This document shows positions 55,726-64,000 of a stretch of 64,000 nucleotides of DNA, piece after piece. The number at the start of each line of letters is the position of its first letter. Position 1 is the stretch's first letter. The notes below the pieces were generated by a model, which was not told the origin of the DNA, ran no database searches, and saw only the letters and a list, made by a program, of their open reading frames with translations. Origin of the DNA: Cercospora beticola (lineage: Eukaryota; Ascomycota; Dothideomycetes; Mycosphaerellales; Mycosphaerellaceae); NCBI RefSeq assembly GCF_033473495.1, contig NC_088939.1, positions 5,022,001 through 5,086,000 on the forward strand. The letters are read 5' to 3'. A program made the position numbers and the translations under genes.

Positions 55726-56150
55726 ATGGGAACCATGAAATCCGCTTTGACTATACTTGCCATGCTCATAGCAGCTACCTCCGCAGTATCATATCAACCT
55801 GCATCACGTTCATTCCATATCGCTAACCACGCTTCCAGGCCCCCGTTGCAAACCATCGTCCCGACATCCCATCAACTGCCGTGAACCCTGCGATCGCAGT
55901 AGACCAGCAAGCACAGATACTTAGACGTTGTCATCTTGGCCATTCCCATGGCGGACTGGAAGTCCCACTCTACTGTCCGAACGGCGTTGATGATGTATAC
56001 GAGGACGATGAGGAAACGATTGCGAAACGGAATCACATTGGTGTTATCCACGCCGAAGGCGTCCACACTACTGAGATGCCGGATGATCTGGTCAGCAAGA
56101 GAGTTGCAGAGCCATCGCATGATGGGGAGGACGATGCAGGAGTGAACTAG
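55726..56150 (+). CDS. Small secreted protein with signal peptide (two exons)
   Basis: Exons 55726-55785 and 55839-56150 with a 53-nt intron (GTATCA donor, CGCTAAC branch site, TTCCAG acceptor, phase 0) give 123 residues. The first exon is too short to stand out as an ORF. It encodes a signal peptide (MKSALTILAMLIAATSA from the in-frame second ATG at 55735, cut before APVANH). The mature part is about 103 residues with two Cys and Kex2-like sites (LRR, AKR and SKR); the last two flank a stretch of about 23 residues. I recognise no family. Size and secretion suit an effector, peptide precursor or wall protein; all are inference. If the intron were not used, the first frame would stop after 52 residues. 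Confidence 0.65.
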
Positions 56151-59100
56151 GGACGATGATTCTATGGTTGCAAAGACTGATGACAGTGAAGCAAAGCTAG
56201 CTTAGGAAGTATCAGGGTACCATTGGTATCATATCAATTGCAAACCGTAGTGCAGCTTGACAGTCCACTCTCACTTACCCGTATCCATGGTGCTCAAAAA
56301 GCCAGCGCCCACGACCTCTTGATCCATCCTTCATCCAATACGAGCAACAACACTCGGGGGTTATCCCGCCATGACAAGACAGGTCTCTCTCCCTTCTGCA
56401 TCTTGTGCGACTCCTGTCAACCGCGGCATAGAACAATTCCGAATTCTCTCCCCTACACCATCGTTCTCTTACTCGCTCAACATTCTACTCCATGTAATGC
56501 CCCACGAAACACAAACTATACCTTCTGACCCAACGAATCACATCTCTGCACAAGTGAACGCCTAGGCAAAGAGAGGGTTTGAGATATTTCTGACTGTGGC
56601 TGATGAAACAACAACCAGATCTCCACGACCCGCTCTCGGAAGTTGTATCGGAGCACAGAAAGTTTTAGACTTGTCGGGTACAGCTTTGTATGTCGATACC
56701 CTGGAAGTTAGAAGAGCTGTTGGGTATTAATGGGTGCCAGCGCTGTGGCCTAAGGTTTTAGGACGTGAGGAGCCGATGGTTATATGACTCGACATTCAGC
56801 TGCGTAGGGTTGAGCTCAATACAGTTCTAAATCTGCATACGCGGAACATAAGGGTATAAGCTCAGAACTGGCCAAAGGAGTTGTTAGTTAATTTGCCTCG
56901 ATATCGACCCAATTGACGAGCTCCTTAGGGCTACCCGGGTTGCTCCTCCCAATCTTATTCGGCCGATCAAGGCAAAAGTGCTCTGAATCGGCTGCCAAAA
57001 AGGGAGCAAATGCCCAAGAATCGATATATTCCTTGCTTACCGTTCCCCGTATGCAGATTTATAACTGTAGTAGGCATACCAGGCATCTGGTACGAACGGA
57101 GTTTCGGGCGCAAAAGAATCTCCAATCGAGGAAAAGCAAAATGCGATATCCCGTTTCGACTGAAGCTCGAGGACAGGTTCTTGGTTGGACGTGAAGTATG
57201 TTGACGGAGTAAAAGCCGAAAGTTTCCTCAAATGCAAGATAGGACTTTTGGCTGAGATATGACAGGTGAACCTAAGCCAGTTCTTGATACCTTGACTCGT
57301 GCTTCGTGAGGGACTCTCAGCTGGCAATATGTGAACATGAGAGGGCGACGACTATCTCGCCTTAATGGGCGAACAATGCTAGATCATGAGCCGTTCTAAG
57401 TCGGACCTTGAACCCTCAAGTTGTGTGTCATTGACTACAATTCTTCGCTGAGAGCAATCGTCAGCATTCGCATACTTCTGTACCACCTCAAAGCGGAAGT
57501 TCTCGGATCGGCATATATGGTGGACGGATATCTCGGTGCGAGAGAGCGTGATCTGGCATAGGACACATTTCCTCGCTACGGCATCGTGGCCGATTCGGTA
57601 GACTGATGAGTGAAGTAGGTGTTTGCTGCGGCACAGTAGGTCATGCTGCTATTCTTGAACCTGCGATCGACCAACCGCGATACGGTGTGCAGTGCCCGTA
57701 TGCCTCGTGTAGGTAGTAAGTGGTAAGTAACGCAAGACTAATCACGAGTAAGGCCGAGGCCCTCATGAGCCACAGCTACAAGCAACAAGGTGTGCTTGCA
57801 GGTGTGACAGGCACGACAGGTGCGTAGGGCTAGACCATTTTTTCCCTGTCGCGTTGGGAAGCACCAAGAGACCTCATGCAGCCCTATTTGGTCGGTACAC
57901 GTCCTCTGTGCATGGCATGATGTGCGCGGAAGGCGACTTCTCCGTCAAATGTTCAGGAGGCTTGAGTAGTGGCTGTGCTTTGTGTGTAGGTCACGAGTCG
58001 TGGATAACAAAGAGTCTTGCTGGAGTGTGCAAATCGTCGAGTGGGTGCTATTCAGGCTGTTCTGTTTTCTCGGAAGCGTCGCTACCGAAAAGCCCCGCCG
58101 TGGGCAGATCTATGTGCAGATCTGGCACGATCGGCGTGGCCTTGGCGAGGTGGGCCCGGCTCGCTTGCGGCAGCTGTTGCTATTCTTGCTTGGTGTCCAG
58201 GCCAGGCCAGGCCAGCTCAATAGTGTTCGCAACATCGTAAGGTAGGTGCTGCTTGAGTGGTGATCATGCTCCAGTATCCATGGTCAGCTGGTACAGTCGT
58301 GTACGAGGCAAAGCAAGTCGGCATCTGAAGGTCCAAGTGCAAGAAGGGCATACTTCGGACAGAATTTGTGATGTTACACATCAGCTGAGCAAAGAGAGCT
58401 CGAACAGGCAGGTGTACGCTGCTACATGACCAGGCAGTAGGATTCTTCGACAGTCTATTGACTGCTAGAACGATGATTTGTCCGCTTCAGCTTGGTCAGA
58501 AACGCGGCAGCCCTAGCACCTAAGATTCAAACGGATAGCACAAAAGCCGTAGGCACCAGCCACAGCTTCTGGCCATGCGCCACAGCTCGTGGACTCCGAA
58601 AGAAGGGCACAGAGAGCGATGACCCGCTTCTTCGAGGCTGAAGCCAATCATTGATGTGTTTTCAAAGACTGCACAGCCAGATCCACGTGGGTATGAAGTC
58701 ATCTTGCACTGTGGCTTCGAGCGAAATTCGGTCCGCTCGCTTGTTGACTCCAATGAGTGCAGGGCGCATCGCTGCTTACCGCATCAGCGGAGGTCGGCGA
58801 CAGGAATCGGCTTGAAGAGGAGAGCGAATGGTAGCTGTGTATGTACTGTACTGCCTCTCGTCGCTTTCGTGCCAGGTTTCACTTGACCAGCACACAAGCT
58901 CGCTGCAGACTTTTCACGGCATGTCCGAAGCGCTCATGTTCCGCAGTCCCAGGCAGCGGATGAATCATGCGGTATTCCATATCTTGCTACTGCCAAGGGT
59001 GTTGCGCGGCACATACCTCAGCCGTCTTCGTAGGTGGTGACCTGCTTGCTCTGGCACGAAAGACTAATGGTCAGATAATCCTTGGCAATAGCCAACAACA

Positions 59101-59838
59101 CGATCCAATACTACGCTATCCAAACCCAGGGCATTTGTGCAGAGCGGCTCATATGTATTGGTGTGGATATAGAGCTGACCAACCACAACAGGCAGAGCGT
59201 CTTTGGCTAGCATTTGCAAGCATGAGCCGGTCATGTTGACACAGATCTTCAGTCCGCTTTTGCTTCGGTCCACGGCTCGCTGTTCGTAATGCGTCGCGCC
59301 TGGCATTAAGCATAACCAGGGGCGGAAGACGGTTCCTGTGCAGGAGCACGCACAAATCAGGAGGATTGGCGAATGGGAGGGAGCAGCGATGGGTAGTGGG
59401 CAAGCCGACAGCTTCCACAATGCCTGCATGGAAGCATGTGCTGGGAGTCGGCGGGCGGAGATAGGTCTGTTCTCAGCATGCAACGTGAGTATGCAGGTGG
59501 AATGGAACCCACACGCTACCGGCAAGGAGCGACCGAATCGCAGGTGTGGCTCAGCCACACTTGCAAAGCCGAGACCCTAGGAGATGCCAGGCCTGAGAAC
59601 AGTCTTTCTGCACACACAAAACCGCAACTCGTCCGCTCCGTCGTCGCATTCTGGACAGTCATACCTCACGAAGCCTCTCTCAGCATCCCGACACGTGCCG
59701 CAGCGCCGCACGCATCTCTGGAAACTTCTCGCCACAACGCTCGGCGTCGACTCAGCACACGGACATAGTGAGTCGCGGATGACATAGCCAGTCCCAGCGG
59801 ACAGGCCAAATTCCGGGGTCTTTTTTGAAAGGGAACCG
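56151..59838. other. Largest gene-free stretch, 3.7 kb
   Basis: No frame in it has recognisable protein character. A 64-codon ATG frame (56371-56565) is unsupported. About 56600-57400 looks more A/T-rich than its surroundings and could be an old transposon remnant, but I find no terminal repeats, no RVT or DDE motifs and no target-site duplication. The remainder is simple sequence and short frames. It also contains the upstream region of the Rpn4-like gene. Confidence 0.4.
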
Positions 59839-62049
59839 ATGATGCAATTGAATCGTTACTTCCCTTCGAACTTCGACACCTCCAATTCACACCTCACACA
59901 CCACAACCCACACGCATCCTTCACCACGACGACGACACCGCACACCAATTCCTACCCCTCCGAGCCGCAAATATACCAGCAAGCATTGGCTCTGCTGCGA
60001 CAGGCACAAGATTCGTATACTCCCAACACCACATCGCACCTGCTTCCAGCACCCGCCGTGCAGCATACGTCTGCATCGCTCTTGCTGAATTCGACACCAC
60101 CACCGGCCTTGAGGCACGACTCGGCCGTATCAGACGCCACTGTGGATTGGCAACAGGGCATGTACGCGGCGTCGTACAACAGCAACGTGGGAGGAACAAA
60201 TTATTCGCAAGGCCTGCAGCGGTCAGGGAGTCATCAACGCACTCCGTCAGCCTCGACCGTCGCATCGACTGGTCCGGCGTCTCCGTACACGTACAACAAC
60301 TCGTATCCGCACATCGCCAACACGGATCGCCTGCCAGACTCACCGGCCAACTTTGCTGACCAAGCATTGTTCCCAAAAGCCTTTGCGGCATCTTCACAAA
60401 ACACAAACGGGAGCGACTTCGCTCCTGTGGGATACGCGCCCAGTGCGGCAGCTCATATGTCCAGCGCACACCTGGCTATGAAAAACTTCGGATTCGATTA
60501 CCACAACTCTGAAGACTTTTCAGATTTCCCGCCATCAAGACAATCAATGTCCAGCTACGGCAACGATTCGCCGGCCACACCACAATCTGGTGCTGCCGAA
60601 GGCGATACCAAGACATACAGCTTGTCGCAGCAAAATGGTGAGATTGATTGCTTTGTTGCAGATCCCTCGTTTGAGTACTCATTGTTCGCCGAAGCAGATT
60701 ACAAGCCATCCAACCCACATGTGCAACTCTTTCGCACGGAATCGGCAGCATATCAAGATGAGCTCTACAACCCGAATCAAGGATATGCATCGTCAGCGCC
60801 GAAATCTCAAGCACAGCAGCAATATCTGTCACCGCACCGAAATTTGATCACAGAACGTTTGCAAACGGCAAATTTGGCGCGGTCGACATCGCCCTCTTCG
60901 GCCATATCGCGCGATCGCTCACCCTTCAGAGACGGCTCACCACTTGCACCAACGAAAGAATGGAAGCCTCAGGTGCAAGATGGGCGTGTCGGCACAGCCG
61001 CGAGCCTACGTCAGCAACAGAAAGACGCGGCCGCAGAGGCTGAATTTGCCCGCAACCGGGCCTCGTTACAGCGAGAGCCGACCAAGACGATATCTCCAAA
61101 AGATGCGCTCCTCGACTACAACGATAATGACCAGCAACCGCTGTTCCAAGACAGCATCCCAGCAGGCTACAAGCAACACCTTAGTGGGACCGAGCAGTGG
61201 CCAACCAGTACCTATATGGGTGCGCCAAGCGTAGCCTTCGCCGGCCTGCCCGCCACTGGTCAACAGAATATCAGTTTTAGAAACGCCACCTCAGCTGACA
61301 CGGATCTGTCAGCCAACGGATTTGACTTTACATCTTTGCCACAGAGCAATGGTCAAATGTCCCACAACCCCTACCAGGCCAACTATCAAGCTGCTATTGC
61401 TGCACAGATGAACACACACACCGACTCAACTCCGGACTTCCCTGCTGGTCTGCCCTCTATGGAGACATCCATCAGTGACGCTGGCTTCCCACAATCATCA
61501 CAAGAAAGCATCGCAAACGGCACAGCCGCAACTTCAGCACCACAGAAGCCTGCCGACACTCGTGCCAATACTGGAGCTTACACTTGCACATACCACGGGT
61601 GTACACAACGCTTCAGCAGTCCCAACGACTTGCAAAAACACAAGCGCGATTACCATCGCTCGCAGCAGAAGAATAACCGGGAAAGCACGTCACCCAACAC
61701 GACCGCCGATGATGAGTCTTCATCGTCACCCAGGTCTGAGGCCTCGCCCGCGCCATCGGGTAACGGCATGACATCTGCCGCCATCCTTGCTAGGAACTCG
61801 CAAGCCGGACCTCACAAGTGTACACGCATCAACCCATCAACTGGCAAGCCATGCAACACAATATTCTCTCGGCCTTACGACCTGACGCGTCACGAGGATA
61901 CTATCCACAACAACCGCAAGCAAAAGGTCCGATGCCCCATGTGCCGTGAGGAAAAGACCTTCTCACGAAATGACGCTCTCACCCGACACATGCGTGTCGT
62001 GCATCCCGAGGTCGAGAGCATGGGCAAGCGACCCAGACGCAGCGACTGA
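59839..62049 (+). CDS. Rpn4-like C2H2 zinc-finger transcription factor
   Basis: Single exon of 736 residues. The long N-terminal half is Gln/Asn/Ser/Pro-rich and carries a conserved short block (GEIDCFVADPSFEYSLFAEADYKPSNP). The C-terminal DNA-binding module starts near residue 580 with finger CTYHGCTQRFSSPNDLQKHKRDYH, then CTRINPSTGKPCNTIFSRPYDLTRHEDTIH and CPMCREEKTFSRNDALTRHMRVVH. The middle finger with PCNTIFSRPYDLTRHEDTIHN and the following KQKVRC...KTFSRNDALTRH are diagnostic of Rpn4, the master activator of proteasome genes. By family it would raise proteasome gene expression under proteotoxic stress. The ATG at 59839 is followed immediately by a second ATG; either may be used. Confidence 0.84.
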   Translation: MMQLNRYFPSNFDTSNSHLTHHNPHASFTTTTTPHTNSYPSEPQIYQQALALLRQAQDSYTPNTTSHLLPAPAVQHTSASLLLNSTPPPALRHDSAVSDATVDWQQGMYAASYNSNVGGTNYSQGLQRSGSHQRTPSASTVASTGPASPYTYNNSYPHIANTDRLPDSPANFADQALFPKAFAASSQNTNGSDFAPVGYAPSAAAHMSSAHLAMKNFGFDYHNSEDFSDFPPSRQSMSSYGNDSPATPQSGAAEGDTKTYSLSQQNGEIDCFVADPSFEYSLFAEADYKPSNPHVQLFRTESAAYQDELYNPNQGYASSAPKSQAQQQYLSPHRNLITERLQTANLARSTSPSSAISRDRSPFRDGSPLAPTKEWKPQVQDGRVGTAASLRQQQKDAAAEAEFARNRASLQREPTKTISPKDALLDYNDNDQQPLFQDSIPAGYKQHLSGTEQWPTSTYMGAPSVAFAGLPATGQQNISFRNATSADTDLSANGFDFTSLPQSNGQMSHNPYQANYQAAIAAQMNTHTDSTPDFPAGLPSMETSISDAGFPQSSQESIANGTAATSAPQKPADTRANTGAYTCTYHGCTQRFSSPNDLQKHKRDYHRSQQKNNRESTSPNTTADDESSSSPRSEASPAPSGNGMTSAAILARNSQAGPHKCTRINPSTGKPCNTIFSRPYDLTRHEDTIHNNRKQKVRCPMCREEKTFSRNDALTRHMRVVHPEVESMGKRPRRSD

Positions 62050-62728
62050 GAGCTTGTAACATCACCATCGCATTCCCGCAACAGCATTTTCCGGCGAACA
62101 GGATCTTAGAAGAGCAGGCTCATAGTGTGGCATTTCTTGTTCATCTTTTCTTACTATCATGTACAAACACTTCTCTTGCACGGATGAAGATACCAGTGCT
62201 GGGCTGTCTACTTCTTTATGGCATGGCGAGGGCGAGCAAGCGTTCACTTTACTTACTACGGTAATCTGATGTCACGACTAAATGAACTGCTGGGTGGCGC
62301 AGGTCGCTTGCCATGAGAAAGAAAGGAAACTTTGTAGCATTTTGAAGCATCCGGGAGGAAAAGAAGGAAAGGGTTTTTCGTATTAGCGAATGTACCAACA
62401 GAACTATTATCATTATTCCTCCGAACTGTGTTACATTTCTGTCCCACCTCTTCACTATTTGCAGCGCCACTGACTTTTATGCCTCGAAAGGGGCCTTGAT
62501 CATCTCCTTGGAGCACAGCACTTTCAACTTGACCCAAGACTATTGGAAACGTTCGGCAGAGCAAGACAAACACAACACAAGTATGGCCGTTACTGTATAC
62601 TCTACTTTCGCTGCCTACGAACAAGCATGAAGAGCACATTTTCAGCAAATCTGTTAAGACTCTCCCTCCAAACCAAAAGAAAACAACCCACCATTTGGGC
62701 TTTTTTTCCCCTCGGCTCCATCGATCTC
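62050..62728. other. Intergenic, 679 bp
   Basis: Holds the 3' ends of the Rpn4-like gene and the small secreted gene, which are convergent. No further feature. Confidence 0.5.
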
Positions 62729-63056
62729 TCAAGCTCTGTGGTCCACCGGCGCAGCTTTCTCCGCGACCTCTTCAATGTTGGGACCGGTGCTGATGTATTC
62801 ATTCTGAGTAGAAGGCACGTAGTATTGGCGAGTTTCGAGATTTCCCGCTGGCTGGCCACCAACACGCTTGACGTTCTCGTTGTCGTTGTCGTGAGCAATG
62901 GCTGCAGCCACTGGTGCACGAGCTCGTATGATCGCGGCGGCATCTGTTGCGATGTTTGTCAGTGGTGTGTCGAGGATGAGAGAATGTAGTGGTTTGTGGC
63001 TTCTTACTGCATGCCGTGGCGGCAATGACGATCAAGAGGAGCTTGTGAGCGTGCAT
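62729..63056 (-). CDS. Small secreted peptide precursor (two exons)
   Basis: Exons 63056-63008 and 62943-62729 with a 64-nt intron (63007-62944, GTAAGA donor, AACAG acceptor, phase 1) give 87 residues. Exon 1 encodes the signal peptide (MHAHKLLLIVIAATAC). The mature part is short, Ala-rich at first (NAAAIIRARAPVAAAIAHD), contains one dibasic KR site at residues 42-43 (DNENVKR) that Kex2 could cut, and ends AEKAAPVDHRA. No cysteine remains after the signal peptide. No family recognised. A TATA-like ATAAAAG lies about 115 bp upstream of the ATG. The minisatellites at 63267-63574 lie farther upstream, so the promoter may be repeat-structured. Confidence 0.62.
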
Positions 63057-63266
63057 GTTGTCTGTTGGTACTTCAATGGTGTCTTGTTGCTCTTCGCTTT
63101 GCTTCGTTTCTTTGCTTGTTGTTCGTCTGCTGGCAGATTGCGTTGCATTGAAGGAACAGAACGGCTCTTTTATGCCTTCGAAAACGATGGTCGTTTGAAG
63201 CACGCCCTCAGAGACCTACCATACAGTACTGAGCTGCCATGTTCGTTTCTCCATCACGCCATGTAC

Positions 63267-63450
63267 TGTGCTCGAGCAATGAGGCATTTTCAAGCATTGA
63301 ATTTACCAATGAACTGATAAGACTGCACTGTGCTCAAGGATTGAGGCATGGCCACGCATGAGTCAACGATCTGATAACTTTTTGCTGAGTTCAAGGGTTA
63401 AGGCATGTTCACGCATTGCACGTGCCAGCGATCTGATTAGATTTTACTGA
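63267..63450. repeat. Three imperfect tandem units of 57-65 bp
   Basis: Units start at 63267, 63329 and 63386. Shared frame: TGTGCTCAAGGATTGAGGCA, then a variable block, then CTGATAA or CTGATTAGA near the end. Two of the three carry the GATA-type sequence TGATAA. The copies differ at many positions, so this is an old duplication. Confidence 0.8.
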
Positions 63451-63510
63451 TTTGCAGGGGATGGACCCTCAATTGCAGGGCAGCGACCACGTGTGTTCCA
63501 GGCCTTGTAT

Positions 63511-63574
63511 GCGACAACTTCACGAGCCCTATGCCCAACTTCGTGAACCCTATTTTGACAACTACAAGCCCTAT
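63511..63574. repeat. Three tandem units of 21-22 bp
   Basis: Units 63511-63532, 63533-63553 and 63554-63574, each ending in (G)CCCTAT and sharing AACTTC or a variant before it. The copies differ at about a third of positions. Confidence 0.85.
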
Positions 63575-63843
63575 GCACACGTGATGGCAAGGCTAAGCTT
63601 CTCGGAGGAGCACAGAATGAAGAGTTGAAAACAAGATCAACCGTAGCGATGATATCGGGCCTCTTGGGATACTCGAATTGAGTAAGGGGAGACAACGTTC
63701 TCGAAAGAAGCTCCATTCGGACACTGTTCAGTAATCAAAAGCATAGAGACTGTCCTACCATGTGGATCATTTCGAATCACACTAGACCCGAGCCATGTAT
63801 CACTGCTGCAACGGCCAGGTGGAAGAGGAAAGGAAGGGATTCA

Positions 63844-63879
63844 TGGCAAGGGTTGCCATGCAGTTGGCAACCCTTGCCA
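63844..63879. repeat. Perfect 15-bp inverted repeat with 6-nt loop
   Basis: The arms are TGGCAAGGGTTGCCA (63844-63858) and its exact complement (63865-63879), separated by TGCAGT. It could form a hairpin in RNA or DNA. No T-run follows. Confidence 0.9.
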
Positions 63880-64000
63880 AAGGTCCTGGTATCATGGTAC
63901 GGATTCCTTGTTGTGGTAACGCCAGAAGTCGCCACTGGAAGCTTTCAGCAACGAATACTACGCTGAGCCCTGGTCTCGCGCTTCGTCTACAACCAATGCC

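Larger units (their letters stand above)
63057..64000. other. Repeat-rich right end, 0.94 kb
   Basis: No protein-coding frame is convincing. It carries three separate structures described below: three 57-65-bp tandem units, three 21-22-bp tandem units and a perfect 15-bp inverted repeat. Confidence 0.7.

Noticed and set aside
56600..57400. Possible retrotransposon remnant in the A/T-richer stretch
   Set aside because: No terminal repeats, reverse transcriptase, integrase or DDE motif can be read in any frame; kept only as a remark in the gap description.

Overview
The window is nuclear DNA from a filamentous ascomycete. The evidence is: short GT-AG introns (about 48-143 nt) with CTRAY-like branch sites, Zn2Cys6 and C2H2 regulators, HET-domain and NACHT-ankyrin (NLR-like) genes, an EsdC-like glycogen-binding protein, a Rpn4-like regulator and a GMA12/MNN10-type glycosyltransferase. 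The gene style suggests a Dothideomycete, possibly Mycosphaerellales, but this is an inference from protein flavour and not a proof. I see no rRNA, tRNA, CRISPR, plasmid or intact transposon. All exon joins were built by hand from splice sites and reading phase.

Layout. 1-10 kb: the 5' end of a D-2-hydroxyacid dehydrogenase (cut by the window edge), the ELL elongation factor, a NCS1 (Fur-type) permease and a five-exon Zn2Cys6 regulator. 10-12 kb: an L-rhamnonate dehydratase gene divergent from that regulator, a possible sugar-acid module. 12-27 kb: gene-poor DNA holding a small Cys-rich protein, a SesA-NACHT-ankyrin receptor, the EsdC-like gene, a secreted haem peroxidase and a HET-domain gene. 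27-35 kb: the Holliday-junction resolvase GEN1/Yen1 divergent from a large AT-hook nuclear protein. 36-46 kb: a secreted LVIVD-repeat protein, a GT34 glycosyltransferase, a decayed second HET gene, an RMD1/DUF155 membrane protein and two membrane-anchored orphans. 46-55 kb: a C2H2-ankyrin fusion, a Ser/Thr kinase, an acetolactate-decarboxylase-like protein divergent from a ketopantoate reductase, and a Rab4-like GTPase. 55-64 kb: two small secreted proteins found only by splicing short exons, a Rpn4-like C2H2 regulator and a repeat-rich right end.

How the genes fit together. Housekeeping genes (ELL, GEN1, AT-hook protein, RMD1, Rab4, Rpn4) alternate with accessory genes typical of fungal self/non-self recognition and secretion (NLR, two HET genes, kinase, ankyrin fusion, peroxidase, small secreted proteins). 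Three head-to-head pairs share 383-567 bp promoters. The observations most worth following are the decarboxylase-like protein that has lost all three expected metal-binding histidines, the two unannotated secreted peptides with Kex2-like sites, the N/G-rich three-repeat linker of the NLR, the GC-AG intron that splits a zinc cluster, and three nested repeat structures at 63.2-63.9 kb.
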